Of a stretch of DNA of 64,000 nt, positions 1-9,092 are shown one piece after another (within the stretch, counting starts at the first letter, position 1; every line of letters starts with the position of its first letter). Below the pieces are notes generated by a model. The model ran no database searches. It was not told the origin of the DNA and saw nothing but the letters and a program-made list of their open reading frames with translations. The stretch lies in contig NZ_CP011803.1 in the NCBI RefSeq assembly GCF_001038625.1, positions 1,798,001 to 1,862,000 of the forward strand, written 5' to 3'. Source of the DNA: Clostridium carboxidivorans P7. Lineage in GTDB: Bacteria > Bacillota > Clostridia > Clostridiales > Clostridiaceae. The position numbers and the translations under genes were made by a program.

Positions 1-639
1 ATTTTGTAGTTTAGATGATACTATATTTACATTAAATGTTTCAGGAAAAATTTTAGATGTTATTCTTAAAAGTTGGCCTATTATAATTGAAAGAACAACA
101 AATATTGCAAAAGCACTTAATTTTCCTAGTTTTCTATTTCTAATTGCAACCCTACTTAGTGATATTGAAAAATATATTATTGTTAGCAAATATACAATAT
201 ATACTACAGCACTTACAATGATAAGTATAACAAACCCAGGATTAAGATAACCTGAAACTTTTGATAAAATTTCTTTCCAATCATTTGCAACTTGTGTAAA
301 TATAATAAAATTAAAAAGAATTGCTGTTAATCCCACTATTACATTTTGAATTAAAGCTGTTAAAAGCTTTGCTCCTAAAATAGAATAACCACTTTCTGGA
401 AGAGTAAATAACAAATATCCACTATCCTTATACATATCCTTACTAAATAAGGCTATATTCCATACAAAAACCACAATAAGTATGGCAAAAGTTATCATGC
501 ATGATAAAGAAACTATTCCTTCATTTGACCATGCTTTTATTCTTGTGAGCAATAACAAATTAAGTACAATAATTATACCAAGACTTATAATAAGTTCTTT
601 TGCATACCCCTTTAATTCATATTTTATTAGATTAAGCAT
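1..639 (-). CDS. ABC-2 type transporter permease (3' end beyond the window)
   Basis: An open frame starts at ATG 639-637 and runs off the left edge after 213 codons without a stop, so the gene is partial. The translation begins MLNLIKYELKGYAKEL and is strongly hydrophobic, with about five predicted membrane helices, as in ABC-2 permeases that follow a YtrA-type regulator. The start overlaps the end of the ATPase gene by 8 bases, which implies translational coupling in a gntR-ATPase-permease operon. The permease would form the membrane half of an exporter with that ATPase. Substrate unknown; YtrA-linked transporters are often tied to cell-wall-active compounds (family knowledge, not visible here). 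Confidence 0.8.
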   Translation of the reverse strand, partial: MLNLIKYELKGYAKELIISLGIIIVLNLLLLTRIKAWSNEGIVSLSCMITFAILIVVFVWNIALFSKDMYKDSGYLLFTLPESGYSILGAKLLTALIQNVIVGLTAILFNFIIFTQVANDWKEILSKVSGYLNPGFVILIIVSAVVYIVYLLTIIYFSISLSRVAIRNRKLGKLSAFAIFVVLSIIIGQLLRITSKIFPETFNVNIVSSKLQN

Positions 640-1336
640 CCTTAAACACCTCCCTATATAATTCATCTATAGATATTCCTTTTTCATTTCTAAATTCCTC
701 AGCATTACCACTTAACACTATTTCTCCATTTGATATAAATGCTACATCATCAAATAATCTTTCAATATCATTTACAAGATGAGTAGTTATTATCATAGAA
801 CTATCTTCACTATAGTTATCTAATATAGCATCTAGTATTTTTTCTCTTGTAGTAGGATCTACTCCTCCCAAAGGCTCATCCAATATATAAAGCTTTGCTT
901 TTCTAGATAAAGTAAGTGTTAAATATAATTTTTCAGACATTCCCTTTGAAAGAGCTGTAATTTTAGAATTCTCATCTAAATTCATAAATTTTAAAAGATC
1001 TGCAGCTTTATTTTTATCAAAATCTTTATAAAAGCTATTAAAAAATTCTACTGCATCCTTGATCTTCATCCATTTAAATAAATAGTCCTTATCCGGTAAA
1101 TAGGATACTATAGATTTAGTATATACTCCTGGTTTATGTCCATCTATAAATATTTCTCCACTACTTTGTCTTAAAATACCTGCAGCTATTTTTAAAAAAG
1201 TAGTTTTACCACTACCATTAGGACCTAAAAGCCCTACTATCTTTCCTTTTTTAACTTCTAAATTTAATCCATTTAATGCTTTTTTATTGAAATAACTTTT
1301 TTCAATATTATTAGCTTTTAAAATAAAGTCTTCCAT
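632..1336 (-). CDS. ABC transporter ATP-binding protein
   Basis: A 234-residue cytoplasmic ATPase subunit. The Walker A motif GPNGSGKT is at residues 38-45, an ABC signature-like LSKGM lies near residue 129, and Walker B LYILDEP is near residues 148-154, followed by GGVDPTTR (D-loop). An H-loop histidine is in ITTHL. The length and the GVDP spacing fit the YtrB/CcmA-like group that pairs with ABC-2 permeases. The gene starts 7 bases after the gntR stop and overlaps the permease start by 8 bases, so all three genes should be co-transcribed and controlled by the GntR protein. Substrate not deducible. Confidence 0.93.
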   Translation of the reverse strand: MEDFILKANNIEKSYFNKKALNGLNLEVKKGKIVGLLGPNGSGKTTFLKIAAGILRQSSGEIFIDGHKPGVYTKSIVSYLPDKDYLFKWMKIKDAVEFFNSFYKDFDKNKAADLLKFMNLDENSKITALSKGMSEKLYLTLTLSRKAKLYILDEPLGGVDPTTREKILDAILDNYSEDSSMIITTHLVNDIERLFDDVAFISNGEIVLSGNAEEFRNEKGISIDELYREVFKDA

Positions 1337-1343
1337 AATTTTA

Positions 1344-1709
1344 TTAGTCCTCCTGTATTCTATTCTGGATTATCTGAATTATTTCTTCACTGCTAAACCC
1401 TAAATTTTTCATTCCATTTATAAAATTATCTATAATTTCCTTTGCCATATCCTTTTTTAACTTACTTACCATACTTATATCCTCCTTTACAAAAGTACCT
1501 GTACCTCTTTGTGTATAAGTTATATTTTCTCTTTCCAATTCTTGATAAACCCTTTGAAGTGTATTAGGATTTACTTTAAACTTTGCTGACATTTCTCTTA
1601 CTGATGGCAATTTATCGCCTGGTTTCAAATTTTCTGAAACTATATCCCTTTTTATATTATTCATTATTTGAACATATATAGGAAGTTTATCATCAAACTT
1701 TATATCCAT
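1344..1709 (-). CDS. GntR-family (YtrA-type) transcriptional regulator
   Basis: A 121-residue protein with an N-terminal winged helix-turn-helix at about residues 10-75 (PIYVQIMNNIKRDIV, GDKLPSVREMSAKF, NPNTLQRVYQELERE) and only a short C-terminal helical tail. That is the YtrA subfamily layout with no large effector domain. It is the first gene of an operon with an ABC ATPase and permease. The ribosome binding site AAGGAGG sits 7 bases before the ATG. A 24-bp dyad overlaps its promoter -10, consistent with autorepression. The ligand is unknown; family members are commonly relieved by cell-envelope stress. Confidence 0.92.
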   Translation of the reverse strand: MDIKFDDKLPIYVQIMNNIKRDIVSENLKPGDKLPSVREMSAKFKVNPNTLQRVYQELERENITYTQRGTGTFVKEDISMVSKLKKDMAKEIIDNFINGMKNLGFSSEEIIQIIQNRIQED

Positions 1710-1730
1710 TTCTCTACCTCCTTATATCTT

Positions 1731-1754
1731 AGTGTTATATGTACATGGTACACT
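1731..1754. promoter_or_regulatory. YtrA-like operator upstream of the GntR/ABC operon
   Basis: On the plus strand the sequence reads AGTGTT, 12 bases, TACACT. This resembles the AGTGTA-spacer-TACACT operator reported for B. subtilis YtrA. A nested palindrome TGTACATGGTACA-like core lies inside. The site overlaps the promoter -10 hexamer, so binding would block transcription. Seen: dyad and position. Inferred: the repressor is the adjacent GntR protein. Confidence 0.65.
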
Positions 1755-1773
1755 AAGACTGTATGGTAGTCAA
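1745..1773 (-). promoter_or_regulatory. Promoter of the GntR/ABC operon
   Basis: On the minus strand, TTGACT (1773-1768), a 17-base spacer and TACCAT (1750-1745) form a good SigA-type promoter. It lies about 35 bases before the gntR start, with the -10 inside the operator. Confidence 0.6.
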
Positions 1774-1788
1774 TAGTAATTCTATTTT

Positions 1789-4700
1789 TTAAAATTCTTT
1801 TTCTAAAATATTATAAGTATATATAATTAAAAAACTTGTAATTATTAGAGACAGTCCAACACTTACATTTAAAGTAGGATATTGATTTAAAACAATACCT
1901 TTAATGTTTGATAATATGTACATTATTCCAATAAAAACAGCACCAAGTGCAGCATTATACTGGAAGAAATATTTGTAAAGCAAGATATAAATTACTCCGC
2001 ATAACAATGAGAACACTAGCATTGCTGGTGATGAAGACGTAAAAGAACTTGCTATTCCATAAGGTAATATGAGTAAAATGGTTAAACCTATCCTACTATA
2101 TCTATTTTTAGCATTCTTAATAGCCATAAGTATTGCAAAAAACAAAGCTATTTTACCTATATATGAAGTACACATATAAGTTAACTGTCCTAAAAATTTA
2201 TTTAAAGCTCCTAAGGAACAATATATAGATCTATCAACTTCTATTACATTTCTTCCTGTAAAAATATTTGAAATAGAAAAAAGAAACAATGCAATACACA
2301 AAATCGCCATCACATTAAAATAATTATACTTTGAAGATTTCTTATAAAAATTCTTTGCATATGCTATTATTGACACTTGAATAAATGAAATAATTACCTT
2401 TCCAAACATTCCTCCCGCTGCAGAAGTTATTAATTGTGATTCAAAAGAACTGGTAGTTGAAAATTCTATTTGCCTTTCAGGCATGTTTAAAAATAAGGAT
2501 GCTACATTTAAGGTTAGTAGTATAAAAAACAACCTAAAAAATATAGGCTTTGATATTTGATTTTTACTCCAAGCAATTATAGCTTTTATTCCAATCCATA
2601 TTATTGGTATAGCAAAAGCTAATATTAATATAATTACAACAATCAACATCCAAGCATATTTCTTTAGAATTTCGCTCTTCTTACTTTCAGAAACCTGCAG
2701 TGTTTTGTTTATTTGCAATACTTCATTTCCTGAAACCACTGCACTTATTTCAGGCTTATAAATTTTAAGCTTAATGGTTTTATCTTCCAAAGTAAAGGTC
2801 CAATCAGTGCGGTTATCTAATTTATTTTCTTTTGCTGAAATTTCTTTTAAATCTGTTCTATTTATTGCATATTTATTTTTTATAAAATCATAAAGTACTC
2901 TTTCAGCTTGTTCTTTAGTAAGTTTTTCTCCTTTCTTGTTTTGTGGAAGAATATGTTTAACATTTATATTATTTTTTTTATCAATAACTGTAACTTGAAA
3001 TTCTTCAGCTCTTTCATTAATATCACCATTAAACTTTACAAACCTCACCTTCCACTTAAATGGATTTATATAATTTCCTATTAAAGATTTATATTTATCT
3101 TTTCCTTCTTTCCTAGCAAAATCTTGAGATACAAATACTCCATTATCATTTTCAAATATATCCTTAACTTGTACATTACTTATAACCTTCCAATCACTAG
3201 AAAGTTTAAAACCTTCTTTTTCAATTTCCTGTTTTGCTAAGCTTTCAGCTTGTAACCTTTCGATAGTAAACTTAGGTATTACTGAATCAATAGTAAATAA
3301 CGATATTATAGCAAAAATAGCTAAAAAGGCTGCAATTACTGTGACTATTGTATTTTTCTTCTTTGTTTCAATAAAACTTTCTATTTTATCAACTTCTCTT
3401 TCTTCAATATCTAAGACAGGCTCTTCCCTAGTTTCTTCTATATTTTTATCTAATTTTTCTACACATTCTTCTATATTTGCAGAATTATATACGCTTTCCT
3501 CTACGTCTATCCAACACCCATTTTTCATTCTTCCATATATAGCTAAAATTAATGGCAAAATTACAATGGCTGGTATTAAAATTTTTTGGTACATAAGTGC
3601 TTTACCTGTTGTTGTCATAATCATCATAGACATAAGTATAAAATCATAGGTAAAATGAGCTATTATTCCTGATATAATTCCCAAAAAATAAAATATTAAT
3701 CCAAAACCTAAAGCTACAATTAAAAGTTCAAGTAATCTTGCATAAGCAGGAAATCCAGGGTAGTTAGCATGAGCAGCACTAAATACCAATATTTCAAACA
3801 CAAATGCTATCACTATACACAATTTTCGTTTATTATATTTGTTTCCTATTAAAACACCAATACAAATAGGCATTGCTCTAAAAGCAAATTCTTCAAATAC
3901 CCCTGCATTAAGAGCTTCAGCAAAGCTTCCCATCCATGCAAACCAGTTATCTTGTACATTAGGATCTGTTGTCATTGAAGCTGGCTGCCACCAACCAGGA
4001 AAATGATTCATAGTTCCATAAAACATAGTTTCATATATAAGCATTAATGCAACAAATACGTATGCAATAATTACTCTATTTAGAAACCGCCAGGAACCAA
4101 AATTTCTTACAGAAAGCATCTTCCAAAAGTTCAAATGGTTAGGAAATGCTTTTTTATATAATCCTTCACCAATACATATAGAAACAAAAGTAAATATTCC
4201 TGTTAAAACCCCTGTCATAAGAGATATAAATATTTTAACTATATAAAATAATGTTGGAGTTAAATATGTAGTATCCATATAAGTCAAATCCTGCTTCATA
4301 TTAAAGATTCCATTTATAAAAGTCATAAAAATCAAAAACACAACAAAAATCAACGGATTTTTCCATGCTATCATCTTTCTTTTATTTAAATAGAAGAAGC
4401 AAAAGAATCCAACTATAAAAATTAGTATGTAAAATATAAAAGATGACGTATTTGCAATATTGTCATTACTGCTTCTTTGTTGTTTATAATTCCTGGTAAA
4501 ACTTTCTGGTATATCAAGGTAATGTTGGACTTTAACTAATTTATCTCCCTTTACCTGCAATTCTACCTTATCCTTTGCCTCTCCTATATTCGTATATCTT
4601 ATGTAATTAAAAACATAATCTATCCTTCCATTGCTTTGTATTTTTTGTGATTTATCCACTAATTTGTATTCTTTTAAATTGAAATTCCAGTTATTTACTG

Positions 4701-5226
4701 ATTCTTTTTCAGCAATGTTTTTTGCAGCATTTTCACTTAATGCTGGTCCTTTTACATCATCAAGTACATTTTTATAAAATCCATAAGCCTTTCCTAAAGG
4801 TGTAAAATATACATCAACTTTTTCATCCCCTCCTTTTGGTATAATACTAACTGTCCAAGTAGCTGGTATATATCCTTCTTCCTTCTTTATTAAAGAATTT
4901 AATTTTTGAAAATTTCCTACTTTAAGTTCATAATAGGTTTGAGCTTTTTCATCTAAAGAAAATGAAGCAGTTTCTCTAGAATTTTTTAATGTCCATCCAT
5001 GCTTTTCTGCAAGTTTTTTTGTTTCATTTATGGCTTGATTTTTGTCCATTTTCACATTAAAATCTAATTCTCCTTGAGCACTTGGTGCAAAAACAAAAAA
5101 AAGTATTGCTGATATAGAAAATAGAATTAATCCTAAAGCTTTTTTCCATGTATTATTTTTCAACTTTTTTCTCATCTCCTTAAAAAATATTATGGGTAAA
5201 ATCATCTTTTGGCATACACTAGACAA
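1789..5226 (-). CDS. Large CPBP-family intramembrane protease-like protein
   Basis: An 1145-codon frame encoding a polytopic membrane protein. The CPBP/CAAX-protease motifs are present: EEFAFR (EExxxR, about residues 443-448), a downstream FSAAHANY histidine, and HFTYDF (HxxxD). The protein appears duplicated in plan. An extracytoplasmic alpha/beta region (about 50-250) is followed by helices and the CPBP core (about 260-570), then a second similar extracytoplasmic region (about 655-835) and another block of helices without protease motifs. The start is uncertain: the frame opens at TTG 5226 behind a weak AAGGAA, while ATG 5203 and ATG 5175 are alternatives, the last with AAGGAG directly abutting it. 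Typical CPBP proteins have 200-300 residues, so this is unusually long. Likely a membrane protease; substrate unknown. Confidence 0.8.
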   Translation of the reverse strand: MSSVCQKMILPIIFFKEMRKKLKNNTWKKALGLILFSISAILFFVFAPSAQGELDFNVKMDKNQAINETKKLAEKHGWTLKNSRETASFSLDEKAQTYYELKVGNFQKLNSLIKKEEGYIPATWTVSIIPKGGDEKVDVYFTPLGKAYGFYKNVLDDVKGPALSENAAKNIAEKESVNNWNFNLKEYKLVDKSQKIQSNGRIDYVFNYIRYTNIGEAKDKVELQVKGDKLVKVQHYLDIPESFTRNYKQQRSSNDNIANTSSFIFYILIFIVGFFCFFYLNKRKMIAWKNPLIFVVFLIFMTFINGIFNMKQDLTYMDTTYLTPTLFYIVKIFISLMTGVLTGIFTFVSICIGEGLYKKAFPNHLNFWKMLSVRNFGSWRFLNRVIIAYVFVALMLIYETMFYGTMNHFPGWWQPASMTTDPNVQDNWFAWMGSFAEALNAGVFEEFAFRAMPICIGVLIGNKYNKRKLCIVIAFVFEILVFSAAHANYPGFPAYARLLELLIVALGFGLIFYFLGIISGIIAHFTYDFILMSMMIMTTTGKALMYQKILIPAIVILPLILAIYGRMKNGCWIDVEESVYNSANIEECVEKLDKNIEETREEPVLDIEEREVDKIESFIETKKKNTIVTVIAAFLAIFAIISLFTIDSVIPKFTIERLQAESLAKQEIEKEGFKLSSDWKVISNVQVKDIFENDNGVFVSQDFARKEGKDKYKSLIGNYINPFKWKVRFVKFNGDINERAEEFQVTVIDKKNNINVKHILPQNKKGEKLTKEQAERVLYDFIKNKYAINRTDLKEISAKENKLDNRTDWTFTLEDKTIKLKIYKPEISAVVSGNEVLQINKTLQVSESKKSEILKKYAWMLIVVIILILAFAIPIIWIGIKAIIAWSKNQISKPIFFRLFFILLTLNVASLFLNMPERQIEFSTTSSFESQLITSAAGGMFGKVIISFIQVSIIAYAKNFYKKSSKYNYFNVMAILCIALFLFSISNIFTGRNVIEVDRSIYCSLGALNKFLGQLTYMCTSYIGKIALFFAILMAIKNAKNRYSRIGLTILLILPYGIASSFTSSSPAMLVFSLLCGVIYILLYKYFFQYNAALGAVFIGIMYILSNIKGIVLNQYPTLNVSVGLSLIITSFLIIYTYNILEKEF

Positions 5227-5300
5227 AATTCCTTAATACTACAATTTTACATAATTATTATTTCGTCTATCTTAACTTAATCTTAAAATTTTTTTAATTT

Positions 5301-5330
5301 AAAAAAAGGTTGCTGAACAAAAGCAACCTT
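5301..5330 (-). terminator. Intrinsic terminator after the chemotaxis receptor gene
   Basis: The 9-bp perfect stem AAGGTTGCT / AGCAACCTT (5306-5314 with 5322-5330) has a 7-base loop and is followed on the minus strand by a run of T (5307-5301). It lies 21 bases past the stop of the receptor gene. Confidence 0.85.
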
Positions 5331-5350
5331 CTTAGACATCATAAAACTTT

Positions 5351-7039
5351 TTACTTAATTTTAAACTTATTCACTAAATTATTCAATTGATTTGATGAAT
5401 TGCTTAGATTTTCGGCCATTTCCGCAAATTCTGATATTATATCAGCTTGTGATTGAACACCATTAGATACAGACTTTATCTCAGCTGACATTTCTGCATT
5501 ACTATTACTTACAGCTTCCATAGTAGATGTAAGCTCTTCAATTGAAGCACTTTGCTCTTGTGCCGATGCCGCTATACTTTGAATTTTACTGTTTATATTA
5601 TTTATTCCTTCTATAATCTTTTCAATCTGTATAACTACCTCTTCAACCATTTTGTTTCCCTTTTTTATATTAGATGCTTCTTGTGCTGCCGAATCTATTG
5701 TATTTTTTATCATTTCATTTATACCCTCTATTATATTTTCAATGCTCTTAGAGGATTCATTGTTATTTTCAGAAAGCTCCCTTATTTCATCAGCCACTAC
5801 TGCAAAACCTTTGCCATGTTCTCCTGCTCTGCTAGCTTCTATAGAAGCATTTAAAGCTAGCAAGTTAGTTTGATCTGATATTGACTTAATAGTATCAATT
5901 ATATTTCTAATTTCTTCTGCTTTAGCTCCTAATTTTTCATTTATAACCATATTGGCTGAGGAGATGCTTTCAATTTTATTCATTTCTTCTCTAGTGCTCT
6001 TTACAAATTTACCACTTTCCATAGCAATATTATTAATTTCTTCTGTCATTATGCTTATATTTTCAACCTCTTCAGCTGTAATTTGTGTTGATTCTGCAAT
6101 ATTAGAAGAACTTGCAGCAACTTCACTTACTGAACTAGAAATATTTTCACTTCCATTATCCAATTCAATCATATTTTCATTTATTTGCCTTATACTTTCT
6201 ATACTTTTTTCAGCTCCTTCATTTAGTACTTCAGAGCTTTTTGATACAAGAATAGAATTTTCTTTTATATTTTCTATCATGCTAACTAGTTGATCCATAA
6301 AATTATTAAAGGATTTAGCCATTATACCTATTTCATCATCAGATTTTATTTTTATTCTTTTACTTAAATCTCCTTGTCCATTTTCTATATCCTTAAGTAT
6401 AGCAAACATACTGTTAATTGGCTTTAAAATACTACCTTGTAACAATATTATAACTATAACTGCTAGAATTAAAGAAAAACTTCCTAATACTATTGAAAAT
6501 ACTTTGTTCCTAGTCATAGTGCTTTGTATGTTTTGTAAATCTGAATTCATGGAAGCTTCAGCATTATCATTTAATGAATTAATTTCATTAGACAAATTAG
6601 TTGCCATAGGATCAAATTGAGTCATTAATACATTACCCTTGTCAGGACCTTCCTTTATATAAACATTTGCCATGTTTACTCCAAGTTCGTAAAATTTATC
6701 AAAATCTTTATCTATCTTTTCAGTTTCACTTTTAATATTGGGATTTATGCTTTCAAGCTGCTTTAATGAATCTTTGAAAGTTGCCTTACATTTTTCAGCC
6801 TCTTTAAGGCTGTCCATGTTTTTAGTAGCAGAAGCATCTGATAAAAATTGCTGAACCTCAATTACTGAAACATTTATATTAGATGAATATTTTAATTGTT
6901 TATATGTAAAATTTCTTACTTTACTTATACTTTTATCATTATTATTAAGGAAACTGATACTGATTACAATATTAAGCAAAAAGCATACTAAAATTACTCC
7001 AAATGCCAAAATTAATTTTGATCTTATTTTCAAATTCAT
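5351..7039 (-). CDS. Methyl-accepting chemotaxis protein
   Basis: A 562-residue chemoreceptor. It has a membrane helix at about residues 8-30, a helical extracytoplasmic sensor of about 150 residues (four-helix-bundle type), a second membrane helix near 180-202, HAMP at about 203-255, and a long cytoplasmic signalling coiled coil. The receptor hairpin signature is clear: [34 protein letters not shown] in pieces around residues 390-425. The start has AGGAGGG 7 bases upstream. It should couple an extracellular ligand to CheA/CheW; ligand unknown. Monocistronic, with its own terminator. Confidence 0.95.
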   Translation of the reverse strand: MNLKIRSKLILAFGVILVCFLLNIVISISFLNNNDKSISKVRNFTYKQLKYSSNINVSVIEVQQFLSDASATKNMDSLKEAEKCKATFKDSLKQLESINPNIKSETEKIDKDFDKFYELGVNMANVYIKEGPDKGNVLMTQFDPMATNLSNEINSLNDNAEASMNSDLQNIQSTMTRNKVFSIVLGSFSLILAVIVIILLQGSILKPINSMFAILKDIENGQGDLSKRIKIKSDDEIGIMAKSFNNFMDQLVSMIENIKENSILVSKSSEVLNEGAEKSIESIRQINENMIELDNGSENISSSVSEVAASSSNIAESTQITAEEVENISIMTEEINNIAMESGKFVKSTREEMNKIESISSANMVINEKLGAKAEEIRNIIDTIKSISDQTNLLALNASIEASRAGEHGKGFAVVADEIRELSENNNESSKSIENIIEGINEMIKNTIDSAAQEASNIKKGNKMVEEVVIQIEKIIEGINNINSKIQSIAASAQEQSASIEELTSTMEAVSNSNAEMSAEIKSVSNGVQSQADIISEFAEMAENLSNSSNQLNNLVNKFKIK

Positions 7040-7070
7040 ATTGATCCCTCCTAAGATATTTATTTTTAAT

Positions 7071-7094
7071 AAAAGAGGCCCTAAAGCCTCTTTT
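7071..7094 (-). terminator. Terminator between the small membrane gene and the receptor gene
   Basis: The 9-bp stem AAAAGAGGC / GCCTCTTTT has a 6-base loop and is followed on the minus strand by ATTAAAAATAA. It sits 16 bases after the stop at 7110. Confidence 0.7.
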
Positions 7095-7109
7095 CAAACT
7101 AATAATATA

Positions 7110-7424
7110 TTACATATCATCCCAATGAATTACTTCTGCATCCTTATCTATCACAGCAGACTTATCAAATAATTTTATAATTATAACAGCTAGAATAAAA
7201 CCAACTACTCCTCCTCCAATTTGAAAAGTTCTAATAGATGTTTCCATAGATTTTCCAATGTATCCTCCTAAGAATACACCTAAAAATACAAGCATTATTG
7301 GTAACATGAACATCATGAAAGCAGCTAACAACATATTAGTCTTTTTTGTTTCTGTTTTTTCTGGTGATTTTTCCGTTTTTTTATTAATTGCATTTTCAAA
7401 CATCTTTTCTTGTTCTGTTTTCAT
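7110..7424 (-). CDS. Small two-helix membrane protein, RseC-like layout
   Basis: A 104-residue product when started at the ATG at 7424, which has GAGGAG 10 bases upstream; the longer frame to 7454 lacks a better site. It has a charged lysine/glutamate-rich N terminus, then two hydrophobic segments (MLLAAFMMFMLPIMLVFLGVF and an ISO/VAL-rich helix after a glycine loop GGYIGKS) and a short acidic tail. The two-helix hairpin with a glycine-rich turn resembles the membrane part of SoxR-reducing RseC proteins, but the N-terminal RseC domain is missing, so this is only a topology match. Monocistronic. Function not known. Confidence 0.6.
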   Translation of the reverse strand: MKTEQEKMFENAINKKTEKSPEKTETKKTNMLLAAFMMFMLPIMLVFLGVFLGGYIGKSMETSIRTFQIGGGVVGFILAVIIIKLFDKSAVIDKDAEVIHWDDM

Positions 7425-7629
7425 ACAAACCACACTCCTCTGTGAAAGTTCCATTTAAATTTAATATTTTTTTGATAAATAACTGTTAAAACTCCATACA
7501 ATAATATTAATGTATTGCTTGCTTTTGTGGAATTTTCAAAATTGAAATAATCTGCATAAAAATCACCTAAAATAAACTTTGTTCAATTCTAAGTATAATA
7601 TATACTTTTGTGTATTACAATATCAGTAT

Positions 7630-7902
7630 TTAGTAAATGACTCTAAAAGTCTTTTCTCTATTAATAGGCTCTACTTCCATACAGGTTATATCTTCAACTT
7701 TAGCAAATCTATTGCCTTTTTTAACCTTATCTATAAACAAAATCACACTATCATTCATTCCCTGTACTTCCATCTGAACACTTCCACCTTCACAATTTTT
7801 TACCCATCCTGTTACTCCAAAAGTTTTTGCAGTATATTCTACAAAATATCTAAATCCTACTCCTTGTACTCTTCCAAATACTTCAATAAAATATCTAACC
7901 AT
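7630..7902 (-). CDS. acyP: Acylphosphatase
   Basis: A 90-residue enzyme that hydrolyses carboxyl-phosphate bonds (for example acetyl phosphate). The full family signature is present: GRVQGVGFR with catalytic Arg18, and GWVKN with catalytic Asn36, followed by GSVQMEVQG. The length matches the family. An AAGGAG ribosome binding site precedes the ATG. It is transcribed divergently from the neighbouring alpha/beta hydrolase. In an acetogenic or solvent-forming cell it would act on acyl phosphates in the cytoplasm, although its physiological substrate is generally uncertain. Confidence 0.96.
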   Translation of the reverse strand: MVRYFIEVFGRVQGVGFRYFVEYTAKTFGVTGWVKNCEGGSVQMEVQGMNDSVILFIDKVKKGNRFAKVEDITCMEVEPINREKTFRVIY

Positions 7903-7937
7903 AAAAATCTCCTTCCACCTTAAATATCTATGTAAAT

Positions 7938-7966
7938 ATATTACACATAAATTACTACTCGTTCAA
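7938..7966 (-). promoter_or_regulatory. Promoter of acyP
   Basis: On the minus strand, TTGAAC (7966-7961), a 17-base spacer and TAATAT (7943-7938), 36 bases before the acyP start. Confidence 0.5.
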
Positions 7967-7993
7967 TTATGTCTTTCACATACAATTATTTAG

Positions 7994-8022
7994 TTCGATA
8001 TATGTAACCCTTATGCTATAAT
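7994..8022 (+). promoter_or_regulatory. Promoter of the alpha/beta hydrolase gene
   Basis: TTCGAT, a 17-base spacer and TATAAT (8017-8022), preceded by TGC to give an extended -10. It lies 55 bases before the start codon. Confidence 0.6.
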
Positions 8023-8076
8023 CTTAAATATGAACTATAATATAATTAATCAAAGCTTAAAAAGGAGTAATAGACT

Positions 8077-9051
8077 ATGGAAAATAAAACTGAATTATTA
8101 AAAAGACACTTAATTCCACTTTTAGGCTTAAATAAAACTATAAAAGTAGTATTAATTTTCATATTAATTGCTATTTTATTTTTAGAAGCTTTTTCAGTTT
8201 ATATTGTAATTAAATTTAGTCATCCTAAATCAATAAATCTTCATCCTAACATTGAAAGCTATGGAATAAAAAATTATGAAAATGTAAGTTTTAATAGTTT
8301 TAATGACAATATAAAATTAAATGGCTATCTTATAAAAAATGGCAATAGCAAAAAAACTGTTATAGTATGCCATGGATATGGAGATTCTAAATTTATGGTT
8401 GGTGGAAGAACCCCTTCTTCCGTAAAAGTAGATAATCTTCAATTATCCAAGATATTTTTAAAGGAAGGATATAACACTTTTTTATTTGATTTTAGAGGTC
8501 ATGGTGATTATGCTGGGAGAGATGGTGTTACTATTGGTTTTAAGGAACAACAAGATCTTTTAGGAGCTGTAAATTTTATAAAATCAAAGGGTATTGGAGA
8601 TACTATAGGAGTTATAGGATTTTCTATGGGAGCAGCTACTGCATTAAGCTCTATAGATAAAACAAATGATATAAATTTTGTTATTGCAGATTCACCTTTT
8701 AGTGATTTAAAAACTTATTTACATTCTAATATGAAGATTTGGACAGGTCTCCCTGACTTTCCTTTTGTTCCCATGATACTATTGAATTTTAAGCTCATTT
8801 ATGGAGTTGACTACAATACTGTAAGTCCTGTGAACATCGTTAGTAAATCTAAAATACCTATACTTTTGATACATGGAAAAAAAGACACTACAATTCCTTA
8901 CACTGAGAGCTTAAAAATAGAAAAATCTTTCAAAAACAGTAAAAGCAAATTAGTCAGCTTTCCTTACTCAACACATGTAGGTTCATACTTTATGTATCCA
9001 AAAAAGTATGAGGAAGTTTTAAAAGGCTTTTTACAATCAATTGAACTATAA
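8077..9051 (+). CDS. Membrane-anchored alpha/beta hydrolase
   Basis: A 324-residue protein. A hydrophobic segment at about residues 22-46 anchors the N terminus, and an alpha/beta-hydrolase domain follows. The nucleophile elbow GFSMG gives Ser183; the oxyanion region is VCHGYGDSK at 97-105. The probable acid is Asp270 (HGKKDTTIP) and the probable base His300 (STHVGS). This is the arrangement of BAAT/YqkD-like serine hydrolases found in clostridia. The ribosome binding site AAGGAG is 10 bases upstream of the ATG. Monocistronic, with a terminator shared with the convergent gene. Substrate not deducible. Confidence 0.9.
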   Translation: MENKTELLKRHLIPLLGLNKTIKVVLIFILIAILFLEAFSVYIVIKFSHPKSINLHPNIESYGIKNYENVSFNSFNDNIKLNGYLIKNGNSKKTVIVCHGYGDSKFMVGGRTPSSVKVDNLQLSKIFLKEGYNTFLFDFRGHGDYAGRDGVTIGFKEQQDLLGAVNFIKSKGIGDTIGVIGFSMGAATALSSIDKTNDINFVIADSPFSDLKTYLHSNMKIWTGLPDFPFVPMILLNFKLIYGVDYNTVSPVNIVSKSKIPILLIHGKKDTTIPYTESLKIEKSFKNSKSKLVSFPYSTHVGSYFMYPKKYEEVLKGFLQSIEL

Positions 9052-9061
9052 CAGTATTTTT

Positions 9062-9086
9062 AGAGGACAATTGTGCTCTGTCCTCT
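9062..9086. terminator. Bidirectional terminator between convergent genes
   Basis: The 8-bp perfect stem AGAGGACA / TGTCCTCT has a 9-base loop. T-rich sequence follows on both strands (ATTAATTT on plus, AAAAATAC on minus). It lies between the hydrolase stop and the DUF2207 gene stop. Confidence 0.7.
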
Positions 9087-9092
9087 ATTAAT

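Noticed and set aside
5552..6293. Several plus-strand frames of 70-113 codons
   Set aside because: They are antisense shadows of the chemoreceptor gene, with no ribosome binding sites.
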